From assembly GCA_963747315.1 (NCBI GenBank), contig CAVVEQ010000007.1, forward strand, positions 186,001 to 250,000: a DNA stretch of 64,000 nt, given 5' to 3'. Below the pieces are notes generated by a model. The model did no database searches. It was not told the origin of the DNA and saw nothing but the letters and a program-made list of their open reading frames with translations. Below are positions 8,771 to 17,847 of the stretch, one piece after another; the first letter of the stretch is position 1, and each line of letters begins with the position of its first letter. The DNA is from CAVVEQ01 sp963747315 (GTDB taxonomy: Bacteria > Chloroflexota > Anaerolineae > Anaerolineales > Anaerolineaceae). The translations under genes were made by a program, and so were the position numbers.

Positions 8771-10970
8771 CTATTTCCCCTCCCCCACGATCTCCAGCTT
8801 CGCCATCGAGGCGATCAGGCGCTTGAACCCCACCGAATCGAAGAACACATCGATGCGCTCCTCGCCGTCCTGGATGCGCGCATCCACCACCAGCCCCTCC
8901 CCCCAGGCCTCGTTCTTCACCCGCATCCCGGCCCTGTATTTCATCTCCACCTCCTTCACCGGCTGCGCGTTGCCCTTCTCCGCCAGCGTCCAGGTGGTGA
9001 AATACTCCGTCCTGCGCGCGGGTCTTCCGCTCTTTTCCGAGATGCCCTTGCGGGTGACCAAACTGGCGGGGATATCATCCAGAAAGCGCGAGGGGCTGCT
9101 CCAATCCGGCGCGCCATACCCGCTGCGCTGCTCGGCACGCACCAGGTAAAGCCGGTCCTTGGCGCGGGTGAGGCCCACGTAAAAGAGGCGCCGCTCCTCG
9201 GCCATCTCCTCGGGGTCATCCCGGCTGCGGCTGTGCGGCAGGAAGCCCTCATCCAGCCCGGTGATGAAGACGGTGTTGAACTCCAGCCCCTTGGCGGCGT
9301 GCAGGGTCAGCAGGGTGGGCGCCTCGGCCTGCTCGGGCACCGTGTCCTGGTCGCCCACCAGCGCCAGGTTTTCGAGGAAGGGGATCAGCCCCAGCTCCTG
9401 GAACTCGAAGGCCAGCCGGCGGAGCTCCATCACGTTCTCCCAGCGGGTATCGCCCTCCTCGCTGCCATCCGCGAGGTAGGCCTGGTAACCGGAATCCGCG
9501 ACGATGGCATCGAAGAGCGCGGGCAGGGGCACTTCCGCGGCAAGCTTCTGCCAGTTCGCCAGCATCGCGCCGAAATCCGCCAGCAGCGCCGCCCCCCTGC
9601 CCTTGAACTCCTCCCAGAAGCGGGAGCCGTCGGCGTTGCGGCCGAGGTCGAGCAGAACTTCCCCCGGCGGCATCCCGGCCCGCTGGGCGGCCAGCGCCAG
9701 CGTGGTCAGGGTCTTATCCCCGATCCCGCGCGGGGGCACGCCGATGGCGCGCGCAAGGCTGATCTCGTCGGCCGGGTTCGAAGCCAGGCGCAGGTAGGAG
9801 ATCACGTCCTTGATCTCGCGCCGGCCGTAGAACCGCTGCGCCCCCACCAGGCGGTAGGGCATCCCCGAACGGATGAAGGCTTCCTCCAGCAGGCGGGACT
9901 GCGCGTTGGTGCGGTACATCACTGCCAGGTCGCCCGCGTTCGCCTGCCGGGAGGAGATGAGCTGGGCGATGGTATCCACCACGTAGGCGGCCTCGGCGTG
10001 GTCATCCATGGCTTCATACAGGGTGATCTTCAGCCCCTCGGGGCGCTCGGAGAAGAGGTTCTTGCGCGTGCGCGCCGTGTTGCGGTCGATCACCGCCCGG
10101 GCGGTCTCCACCACCGTGCGCGTGGAGCGGTAGTTCTGCTCCAGCAGGATCTTGCGGGAATCGGGGTAATCCTTCTCAAAGCGCAGCACGTTCTTGTAAT
10201 CCGCGCCGCGCCAGCGGTAGATGGATTGGTCCTCATCGCCCACCACGAAGATATTGCCGTGGTAACTCGAAAGCAGGCGCAGCAGCTCATACTGGGCGGT
10301 GTTGGTATCCTGGAACTCGTCCACCAGCACATGCTCGAACTTGCGGGCGTAGGCCTCGCGGATATCGGCGTGTTCGGCCAGCAGGCGCACCGCCCAGAAC
10401 AGCAGGTCGTCAAAATCCAGGGCGTTGTTCTGCTCCAGCTTCTCCTGGTAGAGGGCGTAGACCTTCTTGCCGGCCTCCTCGCGGTAATTGCGGGCGGGGA
10501 AATCCTCGGGTCCCATGCAGCTGGTTCTTGGCGTTCGAGATGGCCGCCAGCACCCCCGCCGGGCGGTAGAGCTTTTCATCCAGGTTCAGCTCGCGGATGG
10601 CCTTCTTGACCAGGGATTGCTGGTCGTCTTCATCAAAGATGACGAAGTTGCGCTTGAAGGGCAGCAGGTTCTCCTCGCGGCGCAGCAGCTTGGCGCACTG
10701 CGAGTGGAAGGTGCCCAGCCAGATGCCCTCCAGGCTGCCCTCCACCAATGTTTGCACGCGCTCCTGCATCACCCGCGCGGCGCGGTTGGTGAAGGTGACT
10801 GCCAGCATATGGAAGGGGGGAATGCCGCGCTCGCGGATCAGCCAGGCGATGCGGTGGGTGAGCACGCGCGTCTTGCCCGAGCCGGGTCCGGCCAGGACGA
10901 GCACCTGCCCGTCCGGCGCGGTGACAGCATCACGCTGCTGGGGGTTGAGGTCGGAGAGAAGGTCGATCAA
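8771..10970 (-). CDS. pcrA: UvrD/PcrA-type ATP-dependent DNA helicase (one frameshift)
   Basis: A superfamily 1A 3'-5' helicase of about 730 residues, acting in nucleotide excision repair and removal of recombination intermediates. Motifs in order: Q-motif LNPQQRDAV (8-16), Walker A AGPGSGKTRVLTHR (about 27-40), TFHSQCAKLLRR, DEFQDTN (motif II), GDEDQSIYRWRGAD (motif III), EQNYRST (IV), LLTLHAAKGLEFNTVF (V) and VGLTRAKDRLYL (VI). The C-terminus carries the short Tudor-like segment VKNEAWGEGLVVDA typical of PcrA. Start is TTG 10970, which overlaps the recN stop. One extra base near 10515 splits the frame after ISNAKNQL; the sequence resumes with MGPEDF. Confidence 0.92.
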
Positions 10971-12716
10971 CGCTGGGTCCCGCCGGGGGAGGTTTCCGCC
11001 GCGCGGGCGTGCGCCATGGTCAGGGTTTCCACCGCCGCCTGGCGGTTGGCATCCGTGACGCCGCCCAGCATCAGCGCCAGCTCATCCACGCGCTTTTCGC
11101 CTGCCAGCACCTGCACGCGGGTGAGGGTGCGCCCGTCCTCCATGTTCCTTGGAGACGCGGAAGTGCTGATCGCCGAAGGCCGCCAGCTGCGGCAGGTGGG
11201 TGACGCAGAACACCTGGTGGCTGCGCGCCCAGCTGCCAGAGCTTTTCGCCCACCACGCAGCCCACCCGCCCGCCGATGCCCTGGTCGATCTCGTCGAAGA
11301 TCAGGGTGGGAATGGTATCGGCCTGGGCCAGCACGTTCTTGAGCGCCAGCATCAGGCGCGAGGTCTCGCCGCCGGAGGCGATCTTGACCAGCGGTTTCAG
11401 CCCCTCACCCGGGTTGGGCGCGATCAGGAATTCCACCTGGTCGATGCCGGTCTCGTCGAATGCCACGCGCAGCGTATCGGAAAGCGGCACGCCGTCCGGC
11501 ATCCTCGCGGGTCTGCATCTGCACCGCAAAGCGCGCCCCGGCCATGCTCAAGCTGGTCCAGTCTCCTGCTCCACCGCCTCGCCCAGGCGGGTGGCTGCTG
11601 CATGCCGGCTGGTGGAAAGGGCATGCGCCTGCGCGGCCAGGTCCATCAGCAGCAGGTTCTCCTTCGCTTCCAGTTCGGCGATGCGCTCCCCGGCGTGCGT
11701 GATCATATCGAGCTGCCTGCGGGCATCCTGCTGCGAACGCCAGCACGGCAGCGAGATCGCCACCGTATTTACGCTTCAGGGTGTGCAGCAGGTCCAGGCG
11801 TTCCTCCACCTGCTTCCAGGCGGCGCGGGTTGGACTCGATCTCTTCCAGGTAATCACGCAGGTCGCGGCCAGTTCGGAGGCGGTATCGGTGAGGCAGCGT
11901 GCCTGCTCCGCCAGTCCACCTTGCTCGGTCGATACGGGCAAGCGAGTTCAGCGCCTGGACAGCCTGCCCGGACAGATCGCTGATGCTGGCGACTTCGGCG
12001 TGGATTCGTCCAGCACCTCCAGCGCCTGCGCGGGCAAGGGAGGCCAGCGATTCAGCATTTGCCAGGCGGCTGCGCTCCTCCGTAAGTTCCTCCTCCTCGC
12101 CAGGCACGAGGTGGGCAGCCTCGATCTCGTTCGCCTGGAAAGCGAGCAAGTCGGTGCGGCGCAGGGCGTCCTTCTCTGCCTCGCGCAGGTAATTCAATTC
12201 TTTGCGGGTTTTGCCCAGGCGTGATAGCTGTGCTGGTAGGATCCAGGAGGACAGCGTCATCGGCAAAGCGGTCCAGCAGGTCCAGGTGCTGCCTGACGTT
12301 CAGCAGTGACAGGTGCTCGGATTGCCCGTGGATATCCACCAGGTATGCGCCCAGCTCCCTCAGAAGCGTCAGTGACCGCCTGCCCGTTGATGCGGGCAGC
12401 GCTGCGTCCCTCGCGGCGCATTTCGCGGCTGAGGATGAGCATGTGTCGTCGTCCAGCAGGTCTTCGCGCTCGAGCAGATCGAGGATCTCGGCGCGGTTGC
12501 GCGCGGGGATCTCCAACACAGCTTCCACGTGGCGCGTTCGGCTCCGCTGCGCACGTTGGTGGCATCGCTCTTGCCGCCCATGACCGCCTCCAGCGCGTCC
12601 AGGATGATGGATTTTCCGGCGCCGGTCTCGCCGGTGAAGATGACCAGTCCCTGCGCCAGGCACAGCTCCAGCTTATGAATGATGGCGAAGTTCTCAATGC
12701 GCAGTCTTTGCAGCAT
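10967..12716 (-). CDS. recN: DNA repair protein RecN (multiple frameshifts)
   Basis: An SMC-like ATPase for double-strand-break repair. The start MLQRLRIENFAII at 12716 is followed by Walker A IFTGETGAGKS (about residues 27-37). A coiled-coil region lies in the middle (GAYLVDIHGQSEHLSLL, then LSRLGKTRKELNYLREAE). The C-terminal lobe has the signature KIASGGETSRLMLALK and Walker B LIFDEIDQGIGG. The order and total length (about 580 residues) fit RecN, but the frame changes at least six times between 12530 and 11100. An essential-type repair gene broken this often points to sequence errors. The TGA overlaps the TTG start of pcrA (TTGA), so the two are translationally coupled. Confidence 0.85.
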
Positions 12717-12726
12717 GGTATTCCTG

Positions 12727-13264
12727 TTAGAGGCGAATCCCGAAGACACGGTAGTACACGGTGCTGGGCGGCGGTGAAGAGGTAGATGCCCACCACGATC
12801 AACGGGTAGAGATACACCCGGAAGGTGAGGAAATAGTAGAGGAAGTAGATCACCGCAGGCAGCGCGCCGAGGATCACTGCCACGAAGATGGTCGTGAAGA
12901 GCGAGCGGGCGCGCCGGCGCTTGATGATGAAGCGCACCGATTCACCGATGGCCACCCCTGCAAAAGGGCCGCCAGCGATGGCGAGGAAGAAACCCCAAAA
13001 ACCGAGAAACATGCCGATGCCGGCAAAGATCAGGCTGGCAACCAGCGAGAGAAAGAAGGCGATCCCGAAACCGAGCAGGTAATCGTACCAGACGGCGGTA
13101 TCAAAGACCTTCTGCTGGGCGCGGACGCATTCCCGGCAGCGGTAGCCGGTGGGGGTGAGCACGGCGCACTCGGTGCAGATCAGCTTGTCGCAGCGATTGC
13201 AGCGCAGCACGGTCTCGCGGGTGGGATGGTTGGCACAATAGGTGGTGGGGGGGTGTTCGGTCAT
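12727..13264 (-). CDS. B-box zinc-finger membrane protein (one frameshift)
   Basis: About 178 residues. The N-terminal B-box-like zinc finger (residues 8-50) has ordered Cys/His ligands: CANHP, CNRCDKLICTEC and YRCREC. About four hydrophobic segments follow (LGFGIAFFLSLVASLIF, LGFWGFFLAIAGGPFAG, FVAVILGALPAVIYFLYY, LIVVGIYLF). Such zinc-finger/transmembrane proteins are common in Chloroflexota and have no known function. The reading frame as written runs on into recN. A one-base shift near 12765 gives the likely C-terminus VYYRVFGIRL and a stop at 12727, eleven bases before the recN start. It begins 5 bases after the nadK stop, so it sits inside the nadK-recN-pcrA operon. Confidence 0.72.
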
Positions 13265-13268
13265 GTTT

Positions 13269-14135
13269 TTATCCAATGCAGGAATTTCGCTCCATAGAGC
13301 AGGTGAGCGTGCGGAAGAAGGCTCCCCGGTCCTGGAAGCGTACAAATTCCACGGAAAGGGGATTCAATTTCACACGAATATAGTCGTCGTTCTCCATGAG
13401 GATGCCGGCCTGTCCATCCACGCTGAGCACGGCCTCGTGGCGGCTCTGGACGCGCACTTCCACCTGAGCGCTTTCCGAAAGCACGATCGCGCGATCGAGC
13501 GAAAGGTGCGGTGCCACGGGAGTGATCAGGATGTTGCGCAGGTCCGGCGGTAGGATCGGCCCGCCCACGGCCAGCGAGTAGGCGGTGGAACCGGTGGGGG
13601 TGGCCACGATGAGCCCATCGGCCAGGTAGTTGGCCAGCGGAAAGCCATCCACGCTGGCAGCCAGGTTGATGGGGCGGACGTATTGCCCGCGGCAGACAAC
13701 CACCTCGTTGACCACATCCCAGGCCCCCAGCTTCTCGTTCCCGCGGAAGTGCTCGGCCTCCAGGAGCATGCGGTTTTCCAGGCGGTATTCGCCGGTGAAG
13801 AGGCGCGGGATAAATTCCTGCCAGTTGCGGGGCCCCATTTCCATCAGGAAACCGGAGCGCCCCAGGTTGATGCCCAGGATGGGGATGCCTTCCGGAGCGC
13901 CCAAGTGGGCGGCGCGCAGCGCGGTGCCATCCCCGCCCATCGGGATAAGCAGGTCGAAATCGCCGTGGGCGATGCGTTCCCGCACGTCTTCGTCATGGAT
14001 ATCCGAGCAGGTCACCTCCGCGGCGCCGTGCTCCAACAGGAACGCTTTGAGCGCTTCAGCCTGCTCGCAGGCGCGGGCGATGGAGGGGTGCATGAGGATG
14101 GAAAAGCGCTGAAACTGGGATCCGGCGGTTGCCAT
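13269..14135 (-). CDS. nadK: NAD kinase
   Basis: Phosphorylates NAD to NADP. Intact, 288 residues. Diagnostic motifs are PMGGDGTALRAAH (about 64-76), the NE motif in DVVNEVVVCRG (about 139-149), the glycine-rich DGLIVATPTGSTAYSLAVGG (about 172-191) and ITPVAPHLSLDRAIV. It is first in the run nadK, zinc-finger protein, recN, pcrA, a nadK-recN neighbourhood seen in many bacteria. There is no Shine-Dalgarno. Instead a perfect TATAAT (14142-14147 on this strand) ends 6 bases before the ATG, so the mRNA probably starts at or near the A of the start codon. Confidence 0.93.
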   Translation of the reverse strand: MATAGSQFQRFSILMHPSIARACEQAEALKAFLLEHGAAEVTCSDIHDEDVRERIAHGDFDLLIPMGGDGTALRAAHLGAPEGIPILGINLGRSGFLMEMGPRNWQEFIPRLFTGEYRLENRMLLEAEHFRGNEKLGAWDVVNEVVVCRGQYVRPINLAASVDGFPLANYLADGLIVATPTGSTAYSLAVGGPILPPDLRNILITPVAPHLSLDRAIVLSESAQVEVRVQSRHEAVLSVDGQAGILMENDDYIRVKLNPLSVEFVRFQDRGAFFRTLTCSMERNSCIG

Positions 14136-14141
14136 GCGCTT

Positions 14142-14147
14142 ATTATA
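14142..14147 (-). promoter_or_regulatory. -10 box of nadK operon (leaderless)
   Basis: TATAAT reading toward nadK, with its 3' end 7 bases from the A of ATG 14135, the normal distance to a transcription start. No convincing -35 hexamer is seen. A divergent TATAAT at 14187-14192 faces the uridine phosphorylase gene. Confidence 0.6.
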
Positions 14148-14186
14148 GCGTGATTGGGCGGGTCATTGGGGGAGTGTAAAAGCTAC

Positions 14187-14192
14187 TATAAT
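14187..14192 (+). promoter_or_regulatory. -10 box upstream of uridine phosphorylase
   Basis: TATAAT 28 bases before the ATG at 14221, with GGAGG between them. This gene therefore has a conventional leader, unlike the divergent nadK. Confidence 0.45.
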
Positions 14193-14220
14193 TTAGAGAC
14201 TAATTCTAGCGGAGGCTGCC

Positions 14221-15000
14221 ATGCGAAATGACCGGGGTTTGATGTTCCACCTCGACAGAGGAGGGCGATATTGGGCGGTACGTGCTCATGCCCGGAGACC
14301 CTGGGCGGGTGGCCAAGATCGCATCTTTTTTGGATGACGCCAAACCTGTGGCTCAGCACCGCGAATACACCACCTTCACCGGCAGCCTGCTGGGGAAAAG
14401 GTCTCTGTTATCTCCACCGGGATTGGCTGCCCCTCCACCGCCATCGCGGTGGAGGAGGCTATCGAAGCCGGCGCGGATACCATGATTCGCGTGGGCACCT
14501 CCGGGTCGATGCAGCCGAATATTCACACCGGCGACCTGGCGGTGATCACCGGCGCCATCCGGGATGAAGGCACCACGCGTGCCTACCTGCCGCTCGAATT
14601 CCCCGCCGTGGCGAGCCTGGATGTGGTCAACGCGTTGATCGAAGGCTGTAAAACGCTGGGTGTATCGTTCCATTCCGGTATCTCGCACAGCAAGGATTCA
14701 TTTTATCGGGGAAGTGGAGCGCACACGTATGCCCATGGGCGGCTGCTGGGGGAAAAGTGGGATGCTTACGTGCGCGGCGGGGCGATTTGCAGCGAGATGG
14801 AAGCCTCCGCGCTCTTCATCCTGGCCGGCATTTACCGGAAACGCGCCGGGGCGGTCATCTCGATCATCAATGCCAACGACCTGACCGAGCTGGATCTGAA
14901 GGACGCGGGCAAGAAGATGGAGACCGGGGACGAGAACCGGGTGATCCACGCGGCCGTTGAGGGGTTGAAGGTGCTGATTAAGAGGGATAGGGGGGAGTGA
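14221..15000 (+). CDS. udp: Uridine phosphorylase (three or more frameshifts)
   Basis: A nucleoside phosphorylase of the Udp/PNP family, about 260 residues, cleaving uridine with phosphate for pyrimidine salvage. Pieces in order across frames: MRNDRGLMFHLD, then GRYVLMPGDPGRVAKIASFL (phosphate-binding GDPGR), then VISTGIGCPSTAIAVEEAIE, then one long frame from 14449 with IRVGTSGSMQPNI and the family ICSEMEASALFILAGIY. The MPGDPxRV and IGTTG-like motifs resemble E. coli Udp. Start ATG 14221 has GGAGG 5 bases upstream. Breaks lie near 14255 and 14395, with a compensating pair around 14705-14740. Probably sequence error, since the conserved residues are all present. Confidence 0.8.
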
Positions 15001-15249
15001 ATTTATATTTTTATTAGGGTTCAAAATACTATTAGTTGGTTAATCAGGGGGTTGCGTAATGAGTAAATGGAACGAAACAAGGTTGGGTAGCAATTGGTCG
15101 CACGAGCGGCGACCGACTTATGCCTGATTACGTATATCACTTTTTTTGACAAGCAAATTTTATTGTCTATAATTATTTGATATTGGAATCTACAAAATAA
15201 AAAAAACAATATTACGAGAGTTAAGAATAGTATTCAATAGGAATCATTT

Positions 15250-15957
15250 ATGAATAAAAAATCTTACCTATCTTTTTTTGCCTTCATCTTTCTTCAGATC
15301 GCAATTTCGGGATGCCAACCGAGTGAAACGCTTATTTCGACAGAAGTCGCGATGGCAATCGCACAAACACATTCTGCGTCACTACTTCTTACTCCTGATG
15401 CAAGCAGTACTCCTCAAACAACAACCACAACAAAACCAACAAAAACGCCATTTTTTACTTCAACACCAATAAATACCTCAACTGTAACTTTACCCCCTAC
15501 GCTTACCTTTACCCCAACTTCTCCACCAAGCATCGGGGACACAGTAGAGTGCGGTGAGTACTTTTCTGTAAAAGTATTGAAACCAATTGAATTTCGTAAA
15601 TATAGTCCGGGATATGCAAGTGAAACAGCAGTGGGAAGTTTTCTAGTAATATATTTCGAATTAATCAATAACACTTCTTCAACGTGGAATAGATTATGGT
15701 CAGATGATTATCAAGTAACAGGAACACTAAATGGAAAAACATTTACTTTTGATGCAAATACAGGAGCTTCCCTAGATTGGTGGTTATCTGGATATGTAAA
15801 ACAATTATTCGATGATCCAGTACCACCTGGTTTACCTTTCCACTCGGCGATAGTATTTGATGTTAATCCCGAAGCAAATAATTGGGTTTTGGTATTTCAC
15901 CCTCATAATCCTTCAGATAGAAATATTGTTTGCAATGTAAAGATTTATCTGAAATAA
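15250..15957 (+). CDS. AT-rich lipoprotein with Thr/Pro linker
   Basis: 235 residues, uninterrupted. The N-terminal signal peptide ends in a lipobox (QIAISGC, Cys 22). A Thr/Pro-rich spacer covers about residues 48-92 (TPFFTSTPINTSTVTLPP). A C-terminal beta-rich domain follows (CGEYFSVKVLKP, VIYFELINNTSSTWNRL), resembling DUF4352/telokin-like domains that bind at the cell surface. The function is unknown. The gene and its flanks (15001-15960) are much richer in A+T than the neighbouring genes, with A-ending codons preferred, which suggests horizontal acquisition. No clear Shine-Dalgarno precedes ATG 15250. Confidence 0.75.
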   Translation: MNKKSYLSFFAFIFLQIAISGCQPSETLISTEVAMAIAQTHSASLLLTPDASSTPQTTTTTKPTKTPFFTSTPINTSTVTLPPTLTFTPTSPPSIGDTVECGEYFSVKVLKPIEFRKYSPGYASETAVGSFLVIYFELINNTSSTWNRLWSDDYQVTGTLNGKTFTFDANTGASLDWWLSGYVKQLFDDPVPPGLPFHSAIVFDVNPEANNWVLVFHPHNPSDRNIVCNVKIYLK

Positions 15958-15964
15958 AACAGTC

Positions 15965-15996
15965 GTAGGTCGGTCATCGGATTTGTGACCGACTTT
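15965..15996. repeat. Dispersed hairpin GTAGGTCGG...CCGAC
   Basis: A hairpin with arms GGTCGGTCA and TGACCGAC around a central ATCGGATTTG. A second copy at 38021-38056 keeps the same arms and ATCG(C/G)ATTTGT core. It lies just after the AT-rich lipoprotein gene. Confidence 0.55.
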
Positions 15997-16020
15997 AATT
16001 TTAGCCCCCTCCCGGTTTTC

Positions 16021-16067
16021 GACCACCCTCCCCAAATACGGAGAATTTGGGGAGAGCAGGGTGGGTC
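16021..16067. repeat. Dispersed hairpin CCCTCCCCAAAT/ATTTGGGGAG
   Basis: An inverted repeat, GACCACCCTCCCCAAAT then ATTTGGGGAG then AGGGTGGGTC, in the same family as 37930-37960. It lies between the convergent lipoprotein and nuclease genes, where it may also end transcription. Confidence 0.6.
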
Positions 16068-16069
16068 AT

Positions 16070-16589
16070 TTAATCGCACTTCTGGTCGCAGATCTTCCTG
16101 TACCCGCAGCTCGCGCAGCGGGCGGGGGATTCATGCGAGCGGGGCACGTCCTTCTTCCTCCCGGCTGCCTGGATGGCGGTGATCTGCTCCAGCAGCCTTT
16201 GCTCGAAGCGCGGGGGTGAAATCGATCGAAAAAGTGCGGTTGCGGTAGTTCAATAACCCGTAAGGCGAGCGCTTGCCGGTTGTTATGGAAACCAAATAAC
16301 AATAGGCGGCCAGTTGCAGCACATGACCCTCGTACGGGTTGGAGGGTGCCGCGCCGGATTTCACCTCCACCGGGATGATGCCTTCCTTCGTTTCCACCAG
16401 GTAATCCGGTTTGCCCACCAGCCCTGTAGCAGGGTCGTAGAGCGGCTTTTCCACCTTGCCCCATAACGAGGGATCGGCATAGGTCACCCTGCCCGGGGGT
16501 AACCCGGCGGAGCGGCGCTGCCAGCGCGAAACAAGCGCCAGGATGAGGGCGGCAAGCATCAGGGCAGCGGCAAGGATAAAGAAATACAT
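16070..16589 (-). CDS. Membrane-anchored Cas4/Dna2-like nuclease, catalytic half (one frameshift)
   Basis: About 173 residues: one N-terminal transmembrane helix (FFILAAALMLAALILALV), then a RecB/Cas4-type PD-(D/E)XK core. Visible motifs are GKPDYLVET (catalytic Asp, about residues 58-66), IIPVEVKSG (E-x-K, about 69-77) and QLAAYCYLV (the Q-x3-Y motif). The C-terminus, reached after one extra C near 16208, is RCASCGYRKICDQKCD, a three- or four-Cys cluster like the Fe-S ligands of Cas4. The N-terminal Cys and the GxxxH motif I of Cas4 are missing here. Both are found on the small protein encoded 8 bases upstream. It is last in the ssb-DUF3467-translin cluster. Confidence 0.72.
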
Positions 16590-16597
16590 GAGGTTTA

Positions 16598-16836
16598 TTA
16601 CTGGAAAAGGAGCAGGATACCGCCCACCGCCAGCAGGACGACCGCCGCGAGCAGGGCGATCCAGGCAGCCCACTTCAGCAGGACCGCCGCAGCCACCTTT
16701 TTCCGCCGGTGGCATGGTATTCACTGCCGGCATTCAGCGCGGCGCGGTTTTCGGGCTCGAACCCTTGTTTCTGGTAGCTCCAGGAGCGCTGGCAGAACAA
16801 AAATGAGCCGATCTCAGAGGCTTTGACGGTGCGCAT
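16598..16836 (-). CDS. Small membrane protein carrying Cas4 N-terminal Cys and GxxxH motif (one frameshift)
   Basis: About 79 residues. The N-terminal half reads KASEIGSFLFCQRSWSYQKQ (residues 5-24), like the start of Cas4 proteins in which the Cys is an Fe-S ligand. It is followed by GSEYH (about 38-42), equivalent to the G-x3-H motif I of RecB/Cas4 nucleases. A single transmembrane helix ends the protein (WIALLAAVVLLAVGGILLL). One missing C near 16710 breaks the frame; restoring it gives EYHAHRRKK leading into the helix. The start has no clear Shine-Dalgarno but lies 9 bases after the translin stop. I infer it is one half of a split nuclease. Confidence 0.62.
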
Positions 16837-16845
16837 GGGAAATGA

Positions 16846-17479
16846 TTAATTACCGAACTTCGCGGAAGCTTCCTGCAGGGCCTGCTGCAGGCGCTGCTCG
16901 CGCAAGGCCAGGGTCAGATCGGCGCGGGTGCGCTCGACGATGCCGCGGACGAGATCGGTGTGACGGCGCAGGTTGTAGGTGATCGCGTCGGGGAAATCCA
17001 TGGTAACCAGGACGGAGTAGACCTCGTCCATGCAGGTCAGAAGGCGCTCGGCCTCCGCGCTGTAACCCTGGCGCAGGATATCCAGGCAGCGCCGGCGGAG
17101 CTCGCCGGTGGTCTCGGCCATGCCATTCAGATAAGAGGCGTATTCGACCCCCAGCTCCTCAGGCGATTTGATCGGCTGGTTCTCGATCAGTGCGCAGGTG
17201 AGCGTGGCTTCGACAAATTCCTTGATGGCATCCTGGGTATAGCCGGCAAAATAGAGCTCCGGGAATCCCGCGAGGTCATGTTTGAGATCCTCCACCAGAG
17301 CGCGGGCATTCTCGAGGTTCTGGTGGGCCAGCTTCCGCTTCGCTGCGGTGGATGGCGCGGATGGAATGGGCAGCGAAGCGGGTCAGGTCGCGGGCGCGCG
17401 CCAGGGCTTTATCGCGGGCGCTGGTGCGCGCCTCAAAATTCTCACGAGCTTTATCGGCGATCGAATTGAATATATCCAA
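16846..17479 (-). CDS. Translin family protein (one frameshift)
   Basis: About 210 residues, nearly all alpha-helical: IADKARENFEARTSARDKAL, FAAHSIRAIHR, KLAHQNLENARALVEDLK, then a long frame with QDAIKEFVEATLTCALIEN, EYASYLNGMAETTGELRRR and YNLRRHTDLVRGIVERTRAD. This matches translin, a ring-forming RNA/single-stranded DNA binding protein known from eukaryotes, archaea and scattered bacteria. One extra base near 17340 splits the gene. The start is probably TTG 17479, 5 bases after the DUF3467 stop. It sits between an SSB/DUF3467 pair and a split Cas4-like nuclease, which suggests a joint role in handling single-stranded nucleic acid. Confidence 0.75.
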
Positions 17480-17484
17480 GTGTT

Positions 17485-17841
17485 TTATTCTTTCGGCGGC
17501 TCGGGGGGATGAGCCGGTTTGAAGAGATCGGTGGCCAGCGAGGTTCCACCCGGCAGAACGATCTCGCCGAAATTGGATTCATAACGGGCCAGGTTCTCGC
17601 CCAGGGCATGATAGAAGAGCTTTGCACCTATGGGCGACATTAAAACACGCGCGTTGATGCGCGGATTTCCCGCGGGGGAGCCTGGTCCCTGACCCGGCAG
17701 CAGGCAGGCAAAGTCCATCACCAGCTCGGCCACTGAATGGGAAATCCGCACCAAGTTGGCATAAACGGGTTGGAGGCCTGGCTCAATATCCAAAGGCGGG
17801 AAAGGCTGTGGCGCGGGGGGTTGTTCTGGCGGGCGGTCCAT
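17485..17841 (-). CDS. DUF3467 domain protein
   Basis: 118 residues. The central domain, VYANLVRISHSVAELVMDFA through RVLMSPIGAKLFYHAL and ENLARYESNFGEI, is typical of DUF3467. The ends are Pro-rich (PPEQPPAPQPFPP and HPPEPPKE). The family is small and uncharacterised; it is compact and likely cytoplasmic. The start ATG lies 6 bases after the ssb stop and the gene ends 5 bases before translin, so all three are almost certainly in one transcript. Confidence 0.8.
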   Translation of the reverse strand: MDRPPEQPPAPQPFPPLDIEPGLQPVYANLVRISHSVAELVMDFACLLPGQGPGSPAGNPRINARVLMSPIGAKLFYHALGENLARYESNFGEIVLPGGTSLATDLFKPAHPPEPPKE

Positions 17842-17847
17842 CTCCGT

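Noticed and set aside
8663..10609. 648-codon open frame on the plus strand
   Set aside because: It lies opposite pcrA, whose motifs are unmistakable. The translation is Gly/Arg/His/Leu-rich with no domain, typical of the antisense of GC-rich genes.
12257..12726. Extension of the zinc-finger protein into recN
   Set aside because: The extra residues are out-of-frame recN sequence. A one-base correction restores a stop at 12727.
16070..16836. Classic CRISPR adaptation locus
   Set aside because: No cas1, cas2 or repeat array is present; only Cas4-like motifs.
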